A stretch of 64,000 nucleotides of DNA from Halopiger djelfimassiliensis (lineage in GTDB: Archaea; Halobacteriota; Halobacteria; Halobacteriales; Natrialbaceae), in the NCBI RefSeq assembly GCF_000455365.1, contig NZ_HG315684.1, forward strand, positions 519,611-583,610. The letters are read 5' to 3'. Below are positions 27,824 to 37,031 of this stretch, in pieces (the first letter of the stretch is position 1; the number at the start of each line of letters is the position of its first letter). The notes below the pieces were generated by a model, which searched no databases, was not told where the DNA came from, and saw only the letters and a program-made list of their open reading frames with translations. A program made the translations under genes and the position numbers.

Positions 27824-29128
27824 ATGCAGAACAGAACCTACACTGCCGACGCCGAACCCGGCGACGACGTCACGGTCGCCGGCTGGGTCCACGAGATCCG
27901 TGACCTCGGCGGTATCGCATTCCTGATCCTCCGGGATACCTCCGGCAAGATCCAGATCAAGTTCGAGAAAGACGAGATGGACGACGACCTCGTCGAGACC
28001 GGCCTCGACGTCTCGCGCGAAAGCGTCGTCACGGTCTCGGGCGCAGTCGAGGAGGAACCCCGCGCGCCGACGGGCGTCGAGGTCGTTCCCGAGTCGCTCG
28101 AGGTCGTCGCGCCGGCCGACCCCGAACTGCCGCTTGACCCGTCGGGGAAGGTCGACGCGGATCTCTCGACGCGACTCGACAACCGGACGCTCGATCTGCG
28201 CAAGGAGGAGGTTCAGGCGGTCTTCGAGATCCGCGCCGAAATCCTCCGGGCCGTCCGCGAGCGGTTCCGCGAGTTCCGCTGTACGGAGATCAACACGCCG
28301 AAGATCGTCGCCACCGGCACCGAGGGTGGGACGGAACTGTTCCCGATCACCTACTTCGGCGAGGAGGCGTTTATGAACCAGTCCCCGCAGCTGTTCAAGC
28401 AGCTCATCGCGGGCTCGAACGTCGAGCGCGTCTTCGAGATCGGGCCGATCTTCCGCGCCGAGGAACACAACACGCCCCGACACCTCAACGAGGCGACCTC
28501 GATCGACTTCGAGGGGGCGTTCTGTGACCACGACGACGCGATGGACGTCGCCGAAGGGATCATCAAAGCCGCCTACGAAGCGGTCACCGAGAACTGCAGC
28601 GCGCAACTTGAGGCGCTCGGCCTCGAAGACGAGTTCGAGATTCCGGAGGGCGACTTCCCACGCATCAGCTACGAGGAAGCCATCGAACGGATCAACGCGA
28701 CGGGCGAACTCGACGAACAGCTCGTCTGGGGAGACGATCTCTCGACGCCGGCCGAGGAGGCCCTCGGTCAGGACGTCGGCGGCCACTACTTCATCACCGA
28801 CTGGCCAAGCGAGATCAAGCCGTTCTACATCAAGGATCACGACGACGATCCCGAACTCTCGACCGGTTTCGACCTGATGCACCCGCGCATGGAACTGGTC
28901 TCGGGCGGCCAGCGCGAGCACCGCCACGAGAAGCTCATCGAGGGCTTCGAACAGCAGGGACTCGATCCCGATCAGTTCGAGTACTACACCAAGATGTTCA
29001 AGTACGGCATGCCGCCCCACGCCGGCTTCGGCCTCGGCGGCGAGCGACTGATCATGACGCTGCTCGGACTGGACAACATCCGCGAAGCAGTGTTGTTCCC
29101 GCGAGATCGCCAGCGACTGAGCCCGTAG
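27824..29128 (+). CDS. aspS: Aspartate--tRNA(Asp/Asn) ligase, archaeal type
   Basis: The 434-residue class IIb synthetase has an N-terminal OB anticodon-binding domain ([20 protein letters not shown]) and a catalytic domain with [14 protein letters not shown] (motif 2) and [14 protein letters not shown] (motif 3). The archaeal length and the absence of a bacterial insertion fit the non-discriminating enzyme that also charges tRNA(Asn), which is family knowledge. A TATA-like gcttaag at about 27791-27798 gives a leaderless or short leader. Confidence 0.95.
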   Translation: MQNRTYTADAEPGDDVTVAGWVHEIRDLGGIAFLILRDTSGKIQIKFEKDEMDDDLVETGLDVSRESVVTVSGAVEEEPRAPTGVEVVPESLEVVAPADPELPLDPSGKVDADLSTRLDNRTLDLRKEEVQAVFEIRAEILRAVRERFREFRCTEINTPKIVATGTEGGTELFPITYFGEEAFMNQSPQLFKQLIAGSNVERVFEIGPIFRAEEHNTPRHLNEATSIDFEGAFCDHDDAMDVAEGIIKAAYEAVTENCSAQLEALGLEDEFEIPEGDFPRISYEEAIERINATGELDEQLVWGDDLSTPAEEALGQDVGGHYFITDWPSEIKPFYIKDHDDDPELSTGFDLMHPRMELVSGGQREHRHEKLIEGFEQQGLDPDQFEYYTKMFKYGMPPHAGFGLGGERLIMTLLGLDNIREAVLFPRDRQRLSP

Positions 29129-29280
29129 GACCGTCAGCGTCTGTCGCCGTAAAGCGACGATGCAGCCGCTGAGAGCACGCGAGACTCGCGTGAAAACCGA
29201 TTCGTTTCGAGGCCCGACCGTCGCCGGCGCGAACGCTCGAACCTGCAACGTTATATCGCCCGAGTCGTAACCGTGGGCTA

Positions 29281-30114
29281 ATGCGCGATGAGGCGACGGC
29301 GTTCGTCCCCGGTCACATCACGGGCTTTTTCAGCGCTCACCCGGCCGAGGATCCGACCGAAGCCGGCTCTCGAGGAGCAGGGCTGACCCTTACCGACGGC
29401 GTCGAGGTGACAGTCGAACCGGCAGCGGAGACGGAATCGACCGTCGTGCTCGACGGCGAGGAGATCGATATCGACCCCGTCACGATCGTCCTCGAAACGC
29501 TCGGCGTCGCCGCCCGCGTCGAGGCCGAGTCGGATCTGCCGCTCGGGGCGGGGTTCGGCGTCTCGGGCGCGATGGCACTTGGAACGGCGCTCGCGGCGAA
29601 TCACGTCTTCGAGTGTAAGCTCTCGGTGAACGAACTCGTCACGATCGCCCACGGTGCGGAGGTCGAGGCCGAAACGGGGCTCGGAGACGTCGTCGCACAG
29701 GCACACGGCGGCGTCCCGATCCGGCTCGAGCCGGGCGGCCCGCAGGAAAACGAACTCGACGCGATTCCCACGCGAGCGCGCGTCGAGTACGTCTCGTTCG
29801 GCGAGCTCTCGACGGCCGACGTGCTCTCGGGGGAGACCGAGCAACTGTCGGCCGCGGGGAAAGAGGCGCTTTCCCGCGTGGTCGAAGAACCGACCCTGCT
29901 CTCGTTTATGTACGCGTCCCGGCTGTTCGCCCGCGAAGCGGGGTTGTTGACCGAGCAGGTCATCGAGACGATCAACGACGTCACCGACGCCAACGGTCAG
30001 GCCTCGATGGCGATGCTCGGCGAGACCGTCTTCGCTTTCGGCACCGGCCTCTCGGATGCCGGCTACGATCCGTCGATCTGTGCGACCCACCCTGCGGGCG
30101 CGATGCTGAAGTAA
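29281..30114 (+). CDS. Pantoate kinase (GHMP family, archaeal CoA pathway)
   Basis: The 277-residue protein phosphorylates pantoate to 4-phosphopantoate, the archaeal alternative to pantothenate kinase. It has the GHMP ATP loop DLPLGAGFGVSGAMALGTAL, the N-terminal ATAFVPGHITGFFSAH, and GLGDVVAQAHGGVPIR. A TATA-like gttatatcg at 29249-29257 is about 28 bases from the ATG, so the message is probably leaderless. The next CoA gene, phosphopantothenate synthetase, is 3.3 kb downstream, with one large repeat protein between them. Confidence 0.92.
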   Translation: MRDEATAFVPGHITGFFSAHPAEDPTEAGSRGAGLTLTDGVEVTVEPAAETESTVVLDGEEIDIDPVTIVLETLGVAARVEAESDLPLGAGFGVSGAMALGTALAANHVFECKLSVNELVTIAHGAEVEAETGLGDVVAQAHGGVPIRLEPGGPQENELDAIPTRARVEYVSFGELSTADVLSGETEQLSAAGKEALSRVVEEPTLLSFMYASRLFAREAGLLTEQVIETINDVTDANGQASMAMLGETVFAFGTGLSDAGYDPSICATHPAGAMLK

Positions 30115-30427
30115 GCTGTTGTTAAATACCGTCGAGAGTATTCAACTCCCGTTCATGTTCTGTGATGGAAGTCGATAACTGGCGTCAAGCAGCCAGTATC
30201 GGATCACCGAACTCGACGATATCGTGACCCGAACACCCCGATACCGATCGAGCAACTCGTGAGTTACGCTCCAGAACGGCGATACTGGCTGCCGACCGCT
30301 CGAGACGACGGGACCGTTCAACGAGACGACGGCGTAGCGAACGTGTGTTGGTCCGAACACATAATTGAACGACAACGTGGCCGGAGCTTTATTATAGTCC
30401 GTTCCAGTTATCCGTTCGGGTTTACGA
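30115..30427. other. 313-base intergenic region with a long-range inverted repeat
   Basis: The region lies between pantoate kinase and the DUF1508 repeat gene. It holds a perfect 13-base inverted repeat, gcagccagtatcg at 30189-30201 and its complement at 30280-30292, separated by 78 bases. A TATA-like tttattata at 30388-30396 probably serves the gene at 30428. An open frame on the minus strand (30142-30375) lacks coding character and is not accepted. Confidence 0.45.
30189..30292. repeat. 13-base perfect inverted repeat, 78-base spacer
   Basis: The arms at 30189-30201 and 30280-30292 are perfect complements (gcagccagtatcg). They would close a large hairpin in RNA from either strand, or mark a decayed element. 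No other obvious stem joins the arms. Confidence 0.45.
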
Positions 30428-33322
30428 ATGTCATCAGGGAGTGAAATTCAGCAAAAACTGTTTCGTCTGTACGAACACTACGTCGGTGAACCCGACTCGA
30501 GAAAGGACGTCTACGGCTACTGGCTGTTTATCGTTGGGTACGTGGTCGGAGCCGCTGGCGTGTTCACGTTCGTCGCGGGATACGCCGGCGATGCCGACTC
30601 GTACGGACTGATCAGGGTCTCCGGAGTGATCGCGGCGACGGGACTCGCACTTTGTCTGTTCGGAATCGTGTTGATGCTGCCGGTACGAAGGCGGGGGATT
30701 CAGGCCAGCGCGCTCGGACTCGTCATCGCGCTGGTCGGCGTCGGCTTTTTCGGGTGGGCGTATCCGTACAACTGGCGCGGTTTCGGGACCGACTACAGCG
30801 TCGAAGTCATCTCGATCTATACGCTCGGTATCGGGATCATCGCGGGCGTCACCGCGCTCGTTCCGATCGTCACCGGGCGAAAGGGGATGTTCGTCGAGGA
30901 GGAAGGGGACTCCGAAGATCCGCCGATCCTGACCGGCGACGCGCTCGAGGGGGCACAGTTTGCCGTCTTCCGCGACGAGAACGGTGACTGGAAGTGGCAC
31001 GTTCTCCACCTCGAGGCACTGGCCGAGAGCAACGACAGTGCGGTCACGCGGCCGAAAGCGACCGCAGGGATCGAACGCGTCCAGTCACAGATCAGTTCGG
31101 CGGGACTGATGGAACTGACGACATCGGCGTTTCGGCTCTACGAGGACCGCGACGGGAACTGGCAGTGGACGCTCGCTCGTGACGACGGCAGCATCGTCGG
31201 GGCCTGCGCCCGCGAGTTCGACCAGCGCGACGGCGCGGAGAACTCGGTGAGTTTCCTGAAGGATTGCGGTCCCGACGCGGACGTCATCGAGATCGACGAC
31301 GCCGCGTTCACGTATACCGAAGAGCGCGACCGGTGGTACTGGCAACTGGTCGACGACGACCGGACGCCGCTGGCCGGAAGCGACACGGGACATCGAAATC
31401 AGGACAGCGCCGAAGAAGCCGCCCGGACGTTCGCGGAACGCTTCGACGGTGCGCGACTGATCGACGTCGAACACGTCGGCGTCGAACTCTACGAGCGAGC
31501 GGGCGAGTGGACGTGGCGGTTCGTCGACGACAGCGACGACGTCGTCGCCACGTGCACCGACGCGTTCGATTCGAGACGCGACGCCGAGGAAGCCGCCGAG
31601 GCGCTGCTTCCGGAACTCGAGTCGGCATCGGTGACCGTCGCCGGCGAGCCGACCTACGAGCGATACGAATCCGGCACGGAGTGGCGCTGGCGACTCGTCG
31701 ACGAGACTGAACACGTCGTCGCCCGGAGCCCGGGGGACCTTCCGGATGCCGAACGCACCGAGCAACGGACGACCGAGTTCAGCGAGCACGTCCGCGACGC
31801 GGACGTCGTCGAGATCGACGAGGCGGCTTACGAAGTCTATCCCGCGGCCGAGTCCCACGAACTGACGTTCGACGAGAACGACGATCTGCCGGCGACGGTA
31901 GACGAACAGGTGGCGGCAACCGACGGCGGAACGGCCGCCGACGACGATGCCGGAACGGACTGGCACTGGCGACTCGTCACGGAGGATCGCGACGTGATCG
32001 CCGCGAGTACCGAACCCCACCCCGACGCCGAGACGGCAACGGGGGCGATCGAGCGGGTCCGCGAACAGGCCAGCGAGGCCGACCTCATCGAGTTCGAGGA
32101 GGCGGCTTTTCAGGTCTACGAGGCCGACTCCGGCGAGTGGCGCTGGCGGCTCATCGACGAGGACGGCAACGTCCTCGCCGACAGTGGGGAAGAACACACC
32201 TCCCGCAGCGAGGCCGCCGAAGCGATGATGACGCTGAAAGAGCAGGCTCCCGAGGCCGAACTCCTCGAGATCGACACCGCGGCGTTCGAGTTGTTCGTCA
32301 ACGAGGACGACGAGTGGGGCTGGCGGCTCATCGACGAGGCCGGCAAACTCGTCGCGGAGGACCCCTCGACCCACCCGACCCGGGGAGCGGCCCGCAAAGC
32401 GATGAACCGGCTGCTCGAGCACCTCGGATCCGAGGTACGGACGATGGACCGGGCGATCTTTCAGCCCTACGCGTCCGAGGAGTGGCACTGGCGGTTCGTC
32501 CTCCCGTCGGGGGAAACGATCGCAGTCGACGGCGACGGCCACTCCACCCGCGACGAACTCCGCGAGCGCCTCGCGGACGTTCGCGAGGCGGCCGCTACCG
32601 CCCGCGGCTACACGATCGGCGACGTGACCGTCCAGCTTTACGGCAGCGGCGAGTGGCGGTTCCGATTGCTCGATCGCGATCGCGAGGAGATCGCGGATGC
32701 GGCCGTCTCGTATCCCGACCGCGACGTCGCCCTCGAGTCCGTCGAGGCGTTCAAGGCACACGCCGACGACGCGCCGATCTTTACGATCGAGGAAGCGGCG
32801 ATCCGCCTCGACGACGAGGGCGGCTGGACGTGGGACCTCATCGACCGCGACCGCAACGTGCTAGCGAGTGCTACCGAGGCCACCGCGAGCAAGGACGAAC
32901 TGCTGTCGGAGATCGAGACCGTCCGCCAGCTCGCGCCGATGGCGGGCCGCGTCGACTTCGACGTCGCCTCGTTCGAACTGGTCGCCGACGAGGACGACCG
33001 CTGGCGCTGGCGGCTGCTCGACGAGGACGGACGGACGGTCGCGACCGGCTCCGAAACCTACGCCTCCAGTGCGGCCGCACGCGACGCCCTCGCCGACGTT
33101 CGCGACCTGATCGAGACGGCGAGTATCCTCGAGATCGATAGCGTCTCCTTCGAGTTGCACGCGGCCGACGGCGACGACGGATGGGTGTGGCGACTGGTCG
33201 ACGAGTTCGGATCGACGATGGCAGAAAGCACCCAGCGATACGAGTCCCGGACCGATGCCCGACAGGCGATGAACGACGTGAAATCCCACGCACCGGACGG
33301 CTGGATCACGTTCACCGAATAA
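30428..33322 (+). CDS. Multi-pass membrane protein with 13 DUF1508 (YegP-like) repeats
   Basis: The 964-residue protein has four membrane helices at about 31-53, 62-85, 91-112 and 126-148. These are followed from residue 176 to the end by 13 consecutive units of about 57-60 residues, each of the form aliphatic-F-x-LY...W.WRL.D.D....A followed by an acidic helix. Examples are AFQVYEADSGEWRWRLIDED and SFELVADEDDRWRWRLLDED. These match the UPF0339/DUF1508 fold (E. coli YegP-like), which usually occurs as one or two copies. Repeat 6 carries an insertion of about 34 residues. The repeats probably face the cytosol or the exterior as a rod. Function is unknown. It lies between two CoA-biosynthesis genes. 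Confidence 0.88.
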   Translation: MSSGSEIQQKLFRLYEHYVGEPDSRKDVYGYWLFIVGYVVGAAGVFTFVAGYAGDADSYGLIRVSGVIAATGLALCLFGIVLMLPVRRRGIQASALGLVIALVGVGFFGWAYPYNWRGFGTDYSVEVISIYTLGIGIIAGVTALVPIVTGRKGMFVEEEGDSEDPPILTGDALEGAQFAVFRDENGDWKWHVLHLEALAESNDSAVTRPKATAGIERVQSQISSAGLMELTTSAFRLYEDRDGNWQWTLARDDGSIVGACAREFDQRDGAENSVSFLKDCGPDADVIEIDDAAFTYTEERDRWYWQLVDDDRTPLAGSDTGHRNQDSAEEAARTFAERFDGARLIDVEHVGVELYERAGEWTWRFVDDSDDVVATCTDAFDSRRDAEEAAEALLPELESASVTVAGEPTYERYESGTEWRWRLVDETEHVVARSPGDLPDAERTEQRTTEFSEHVRDADVVEIDEAAYEVYPAAESHELTFDENDDLPATVDEQVAATDGGTAADDDAGTDWHWRLVTEDRDVIAASTEPHPDAETATGAIERVREQASEADLIEFEEAAFQVYEADSGEWRWRLIDEDGNVLADSGEEHTSRSEAAEAMMTLKEQAPEAELLEIDTAAFELFVNEDDEWGWRLIDEAGKLVAEDPSTHPTRGAARKAMNRLLEHLGSEVRTMDRAIFQPYASEEWHWRFVLPSGETIAVDGDGHSTRDELRERLADVREAAATARGYTIGDVTVQLYGSGEWRFRLLDRDREEIADAAVSYPDRDVALESVEAFKAHADDAPIFTIEEAAIRLDDEGGWTWDLIDRDRNVLASATEATASKDELLSEIETVRQLAPMAGRVDFDVASFELVADEDDRWRWRLLDEDGRTVATGSETYASSAAARDALADVRDLIETASILEIDSVSFELHAADGDDGWVWRLVDEFGSTMAESTQRYESRTDARQAMNDVKSHAPDGWITFTE
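30953..33319 (+). repeat. Tandem DUF1508 repeat tract, 13 units
   Basis: Each unit opens with a strand ending in an aromatic-Trp-Arg pattern and closes with an acidic helix rich in Ala and Glu. Unit lengths are mostly 57-60 residues. Units 7 and 8, and units 12 and 13, are the clearest neighbours in sequence. The tract covers more than 80 percent of the gene. Confidence 0.85.
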
Positions 33323-33382
33323 CGACGGCCGGCGGACGGCCGGATCGGGCGGCTTTTTATCACCGGTATCGTGTCATCGACC

Positions 33383-34162
33383 GTGAGCGATTACGACACC
33401 GTCTCGGCCGACGTCGAACACGAGGAGGAGATCCCCGAGGATCACCCGCGGTATCAGGACCTGCTCACCCGCCACCGGATCGAAACTGGCGTCGAGAAGG
33501 GAATCACGCACCTGCAGGGGATGCACGCCGAAGGACGGGGCAGTGCCTTCGACTATCTGCTGGGCGAGGAGACGATTCCGAGCGCCGACGACGCCGAACG
33601 AGCGGCCGCGGCACAGCTTCTGCTCGCCGACCACCCGGTTCTCTCGATCAACGGGAACGTCGCGGCGCTGGTTCCCGGCGAGATGGCCGATCTGGCCGCC
33701 GTCACGGGTGCCGATCTCGAGGTCAACCTCTTCAATCGGACCGAGGAACGGATCACCGCCATCGCCGACCACCTGCGCGAACACGGGGCCGAGGAGGTCA
33801 AAGGGCTCGAGGCCGACGCCCGCATTCCGAACCTCGACCACCAGCGTGCGAAAGTCGACGCCGACGGGATCTACGACGCGGACGTGGTGCTCGTCCCGCT
33901 GGAGGACGGCGACCGCGCCGCGGCGCTCGAGGAGATGGGCAAGACCGAAATCGTGATCGACCTCAACCCGCTCTCGCGGTCGCCGCAAGTCGCCGATATT
34001 CCGATCGTCGACAACATCATCCGCGCCGTGCCGAACGTGACCGCACACGCACGCGATCTGGCGGACGCGAGCGAGGACGATCTCCGGGCGATCGTCGACG
34101 CCTTCGACCGGGAGCGGGCACTCGACCGGGCGGAGAAACGGATTAGGTCGGGCGTGGAGTAG
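33383..34162 (+). CDS. 4-phosphopantoate--beta-alanine ligase (archaeal phosphopantothenate synthetase)
   Basis: The 259-residue protein is the archaeal phosphopantothenate synthetase (DUF137/COG1701), which joins 4-phosphopantoate and beta-alanine with ATP. Recognised segments are EIPEDHPRYQDLLTRHRIE, LLADHPVLSINGNVAALVPG, LEVNLFNRTEERITAI and TEIVIDLNPLSRSPQVADIP. A TATA-like ctttttatc at 33352-33360 is about 27 bases from the GTG at 33383, which supports a leaderless transcript starting there. GTG at 33371 is an alternative. It acts directly after pantoate kinase in the pathway. Confidence 0.9.
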   Translation: MSDYDTVSADVEHEEEIPEDHPRYQDLLTRHRIETGVEKGITHLQGMHAEGRGSAFDYLLGEETIPSADDAERAAAAQLLLADHPVLSINGNVAALVPGEMADLAAVTGADLEVNLFNRTEERITAIADHLREHGAEEVKGLEADARIPNLDHQRAKVDADGIYDADVVLVPLEDGDRAAALEEMGKTEIVIDLNPLSRSPQVADIPIVDNIIRAVPNVTAHARDLADASEDDLRAIVDAFDRERALDRAEKRIRSGVE

Positions 34163-34390
34163 GGACTACCGTTTCTGCTCGAGGATCGTTCGAACGCGCC
34201 GGCTCGACCGACTTCCCGCCGCTCTATTTCCATCACTGCCGCCAGAGTCGACGCAAGCCGCACGTACAGCGCCGAACCGGCGGACGATGCTCTCGCTCGA
34301 GCATCCTGTCAGCGACCCCGATGGACCGACGAACGTGCGAACACAGTTCAAGAACGCATAAATCCGTCCGTTGATTCCAGTTAGACAGCA

Positions 34391-35371
34391 ATGGATACCT
34401 ACGACCTGATCACGCGAAACGCCGAGGAGGTCGTTACCGACGAGGAGATCCGCGAACTCGCCGACGATCCCGACGGCAAGCGCGTCTACGTCGGCTACGA
34501 ACCGTCCGGGGTGCTCCACCTCGGGCACCTGCTGACGGCGAACAAACTCATCGACCTTCAGGAAGCCGGGATGGAGGTCGTCGTCCTCCTCGCGGACGTC
34601 CACGCCTACCTCAACGACAAGGGGACGTTCGAGGAGATCCGCGACACCGCCGAACGGATGAAAGCCCAGTTCATCGCCTACGGTCTCGAGGAAACCCAGA
34701 CGGAGTTCGTCTACGGCTCGGAGTTCCAGCTCGACGAGGAGTACACGCTCGACCTGCACGAACTCGAGCTGTCGACGACGATGAACCGGGCCCAGCGCGC
34801 GATGGCCGAACTCCAGTCGGGCGAGACCGCGAAGGTCAGCCACCTCGTCTACCCCCTGATGCAGGCGCTGGACATCGAGTACCTCGATCTCGATCTGGCG
34901 GTCGGCGGCCTCGACCAGCGGAAGGTCCACATGCTCCACCGCGAAGAGATTCCGGAGCTGGGCTACGAGGCCCGTCCCTGTCTCCACACGCCCATCGTCG
35001 CGGATCTCACCAGCGGCGAAGGGAAGATGTCCTCGAGCGACGGCGTGACGATCTCGATGGAGGACTCGACCGCGGAGATCGAGGAGAAAGTCAACTCCGC
35101 GTTCTGTCCGCCGACACGCGACCCCGAAGGCGATCTCGAGAACCCCGTACTCGAACTCTTCGAGTACCACGTCTTCCCGCGGTTCGACGAGGTCGTCGTC
35201 GAACGCCCCGAGCAGTACGGCGGAAATGTCACCTACGAGGAGTACGAGTCCCTCGCCGCGGACCTCGAGTCGGGCGACCTCCACCCGGCCGACGCGAAGG
35301 GGACGCTTGCGACCTACCTCGACGACCTGATCGAACCGGGACGCGAGAAGCTTCGAGAACTGCGCTCCTGA
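34391..35371 (+). CDS. tyrS: Tyrosine--tRNA ligase, archaeal type
   Basis: The 326-residue class I synthetase has the HIGH-like GVLHLGHLLTANK and the KMSKS-like GEGKMSSSDG. It lacks the bacterial S4 C-terminal domain, as is normal for archaeal/eukaryal TyrRS. The ATG at 34391 is preceded by a TATA-like cataaatc near 34357. Confidence 0.95.
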   Translation: MDTYDLITRNAEEVVTDEEIRELADDPDGKRVYVGYEPSGVLHLGHLLTANKLIDLQEAGMEVVVLLADVHAYLNDKGTFEEIRDTAERMKAQFIAYGLEETQTEFVYGSEFQLDEEYTLDLHELELSTTMNRAQRAMAELQSGETAKVSHLVYPLMQALDIEYLDLDLAVGGLDQRKVHMLHREEIPELGYEARPCLHTPIVADLTSGEGKMSSSDGVTISMEDSTAEIEEKVNSAFCPPTRDPEGDLENPVLELFEYHVFPRFDEVVVERPEQYGGNVTYEEYESLAADLESGDLHPADAKGTLATYLDDLIEPGREKLRELRS

Positions 35372-35433
35372 CGGCTGGAGCGAGATCGCAGTACCGTCCC
35401 GGATATGCTCGAGGGGACCGCCGGACAGCGCTC

Positions 35434-36192
35434 TTACTCGCCGGGTGTCGTCCCTCGAGCGCCGGCCCCGTCGAAGAACGCGACTTCGAGCGAGACCGTC
35501 CGCCGGAACAGCCGTTCGACGCGACGCTGACGGCGCGGGGAAAGCGCCGATCCGACGGCGTCGAGTTCGCCGCGAAGCCACTCGACGAACTCGCAAAACG
35601 GCTCGCGGGCGTGGAGGTCGATCCACTCGGCGTAGTAAAAGGGCAGATCGGCACCGTCGCTCGGCGGTTCGGTCCCGGGGTCGGCAGCCGTCGCGGCGAC
35701 CGCCGTCGCCCACTCCTCGTAGATCCACTCGGCCGGCACCAGAACGGCGAGGGTCTCGGCGTAGTCGCCCTCGCGGGCCGCCCGTCCGAGCAGGTCGACG
35801 AACGCGGCGGTCGTCTCGGTCGGGTCGGGATCGGTCCACCGCGACTCCGGTATCTCGAGCGCGTCGAACGAGCGTTCGAAGAAGTCGTTTTCCTCGTCCG
35901 TGATCGTCCTCAGGAACTCGACGAACCGACGCGTGGCCGCCATATCTGGAGCCTGTCCGACCGCGTATCCGACCGTTCCGACGAGTTCGTCGAGGAACGC
36001 GTAGTCCTGAAGCAGATACTCGACGTAGACGTCCGTCGGCAACGTCCCGTCACCGAGTGCCCGGGTAAACGGATGTTCGACCGCGGCGGTCCAGTCCGGC
36101 TCCGATCGCTCGCGGAGCCAGTCGGTAAACCGCGGCTCGTCGGTTTCGGCGGCGTACTCCTCGTACGTCGCGGGAACGCTGTACTCCGTCAC
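35434..36192 (-). CDS. TenA family protein lacking the catalytic Cys (TenA_E type)
   Basis: The 252-residue helical-bundle protein has TenA features (VEHPFTRALGDGTLP, VYVEYLLQDYAFLDELVGTV). In place of the thiaminase cysteine it has AVLVPAEWIYEEWA, the pattern of the Glu-type (TenA_E) subgroup. These are thought to act in salvage of thiamin pyrimidine fragments rather than as classical thiaminase II. The GTG start at 36192 overlaps the TGA of the upstream TenA by four bases, so the two are co-translated. Confidence 0.87.
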   Translation of the reverse strand: MTEYSVPATYEEYAAETDEPRFTDWLRERSEPDWTAAVEHPFTRALGDGTLPTDVYVEYLLQDYAFLDELVGTVGYAVGQAPDMAATRRFVEFLRTITDEENDFFERSFDALEIPESRWTDPDPTETTAAFVDLLGRAAREGDYAETLAVLVPAEWIYEEWATAVAATAADPGTEPPSDGADLPFYYAEWIDLHAREPFCEFVEWLRGELDAVGSALSPRRQRRVERLFRRTVSLEVAFFDGAGARGTTPGE

Positions 36193-36848
36193 AGATCCCA
36201 CCCCTCGAGCGTGTACGCCATCTCCCAGAAGCGGTACTCGAGTTTGGCGCTCGTGAGAAACGCCTCGCGCATGGCCTCGTGCTGGCCGGGATAGCGCTCG
36301 CCACACCGGTCGACGAACGCCCGACACCACGCCGTCGCCTCGCGGAACTCGTCGCCGGTGTAGAGTTCGATGAACGGGGTGTACCGGTGTTCCCCGTCGG
36401 CGAGGTCGGCCATGTGCTCGGCGACGTCGAGATACCCCTGCATACACGGGAACAGCGCCGCGGCGATCTCCGCGATCGATCCCTCGTAGGCCGTCCGGAC
36501 CAGATAGTTCGTGTAGGCCTCGCAGGTCGGTGCCTTCTCGACGGCCTCGAGTTCCTCGCGCGGGATGTCGTAGCCGGCGGCGAACTCCCGGTGGAGGTCC
36601 ATCTCGTGGTCCAGCACCTCGTGGGCGACGCCGAGCAGGTGCGTCATCGTCTCCTCGTCGCGGGTTTTCGTCCCGGCGATCGAGAACAGCCGCGCGTAGT
36701 CGAGCAGGTATCGGTAGTCCTGTTTTACCCAGTGGCGAAACGCCGCGTCGTCGAGCGTGCCCGCGGCGAGTTCCCGGACGAACGGGTGTTCCTTCTGTGC
36801 CTCCCAGACGTGCTCGCCCTCCTCGAGCAACTGCTCACTGAACGCCAT
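36189..36848 (-). CDS. tenA: TenA-type aminopyrimidine aminohydrolase (thiaminase II)
   Basis: The 219-residue protein is a canonical Cys-type TenA. Seen are FVRELAAGTLDDAAFRHWVK, QDYRYLLDYARLFS, TCEAYTNYLVRTAYEGS, and IAAALFPCMQGYLDVA with the catalytic cysteine, plus LEYRFWEMAYTLEGW at the end. It hydrolyses aminopyrimidine breakdown products of thiamin for reuse in HMP synthesis. A TATA-like element at 36871-36880 would give a leaderless message starting at the ATG. It overlaps the TenA_E gene. Confidence 0.92.
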   Translation of the reverse strand: MAFSEQLLEEGEHVWEAQKEHPFVRELAAGTLDDAAFRHWVKQDYRYLLDYARLFSIAGTKTRDEETMTHLLGVAHEVLDHEMDLHREFAAGYDIPREELEAVEKAPTCEAYTNYLVRTAYEGSIAEIAAALFPCMQGYLDVAEHMADLADGEHRYTPFIELYTGDEFREATAWCRAFVDRCGERYPGQHEAMREAFLTSAKLEYRFWEMAYTLEGWDL

Positions 36849-36870
36849 CGGTCGTCGTAACGAGCGCCCC

Positions 36871-36880
36871 GATATTATAA
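36871..36880 (-). promoter_or_regulatory. TATA box for the tenA pair
   Basis: gatattataa at 36871-36880 lies about 25-30 bases upstream (minus sense) of the tenA ATG at 36848, the expected spacing for a leaderless haloarchaeal transcript. A further AT-rich gattatatag at 36898-36906 could serve the divergent ZIP transporter. Confidence 0.5.
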
Positions 36881-36991
36881 TCCAATGGTACAATCCGATT
36901 ATATAGCGGGGACGGATCTCGACGACGGTCTCGTGTCCGGGCAGGTACCGATCGCGCCCACGCTCTCGGTATCGCACGCCAGTGCCGTCGG

Positions 36992-37007
36992 AAAAAGCCG
37001 GCTTTTT
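36992..37007. promoter_or_regulatory. Perfect 16-base palindrome upstream of the ZIP transporter
   Basis: aaaaagccggcttttt is perfectly self-complementary. It ends 25 bases before the preferred GTG start of the metal transporter at 37032. Its place suggests an operator for a dimeric regulator, perhaps metal-responsive. If an upstream start (36885 or GTG at 36933) is used instead, it would lie inside the coding sequence. Confidence 0.45.
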
Positions 37008-37031
37008 GCCGCCGCAAATCGAGATCCATCT

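Noticed and set aside
30142-30375. Minus-strand 77-codon frame between pantoate kinase and the DUF1508 gene
   Set aside because: Residues show no domain and the frame crosses the inverted repeat. There is no promoter in the right place.
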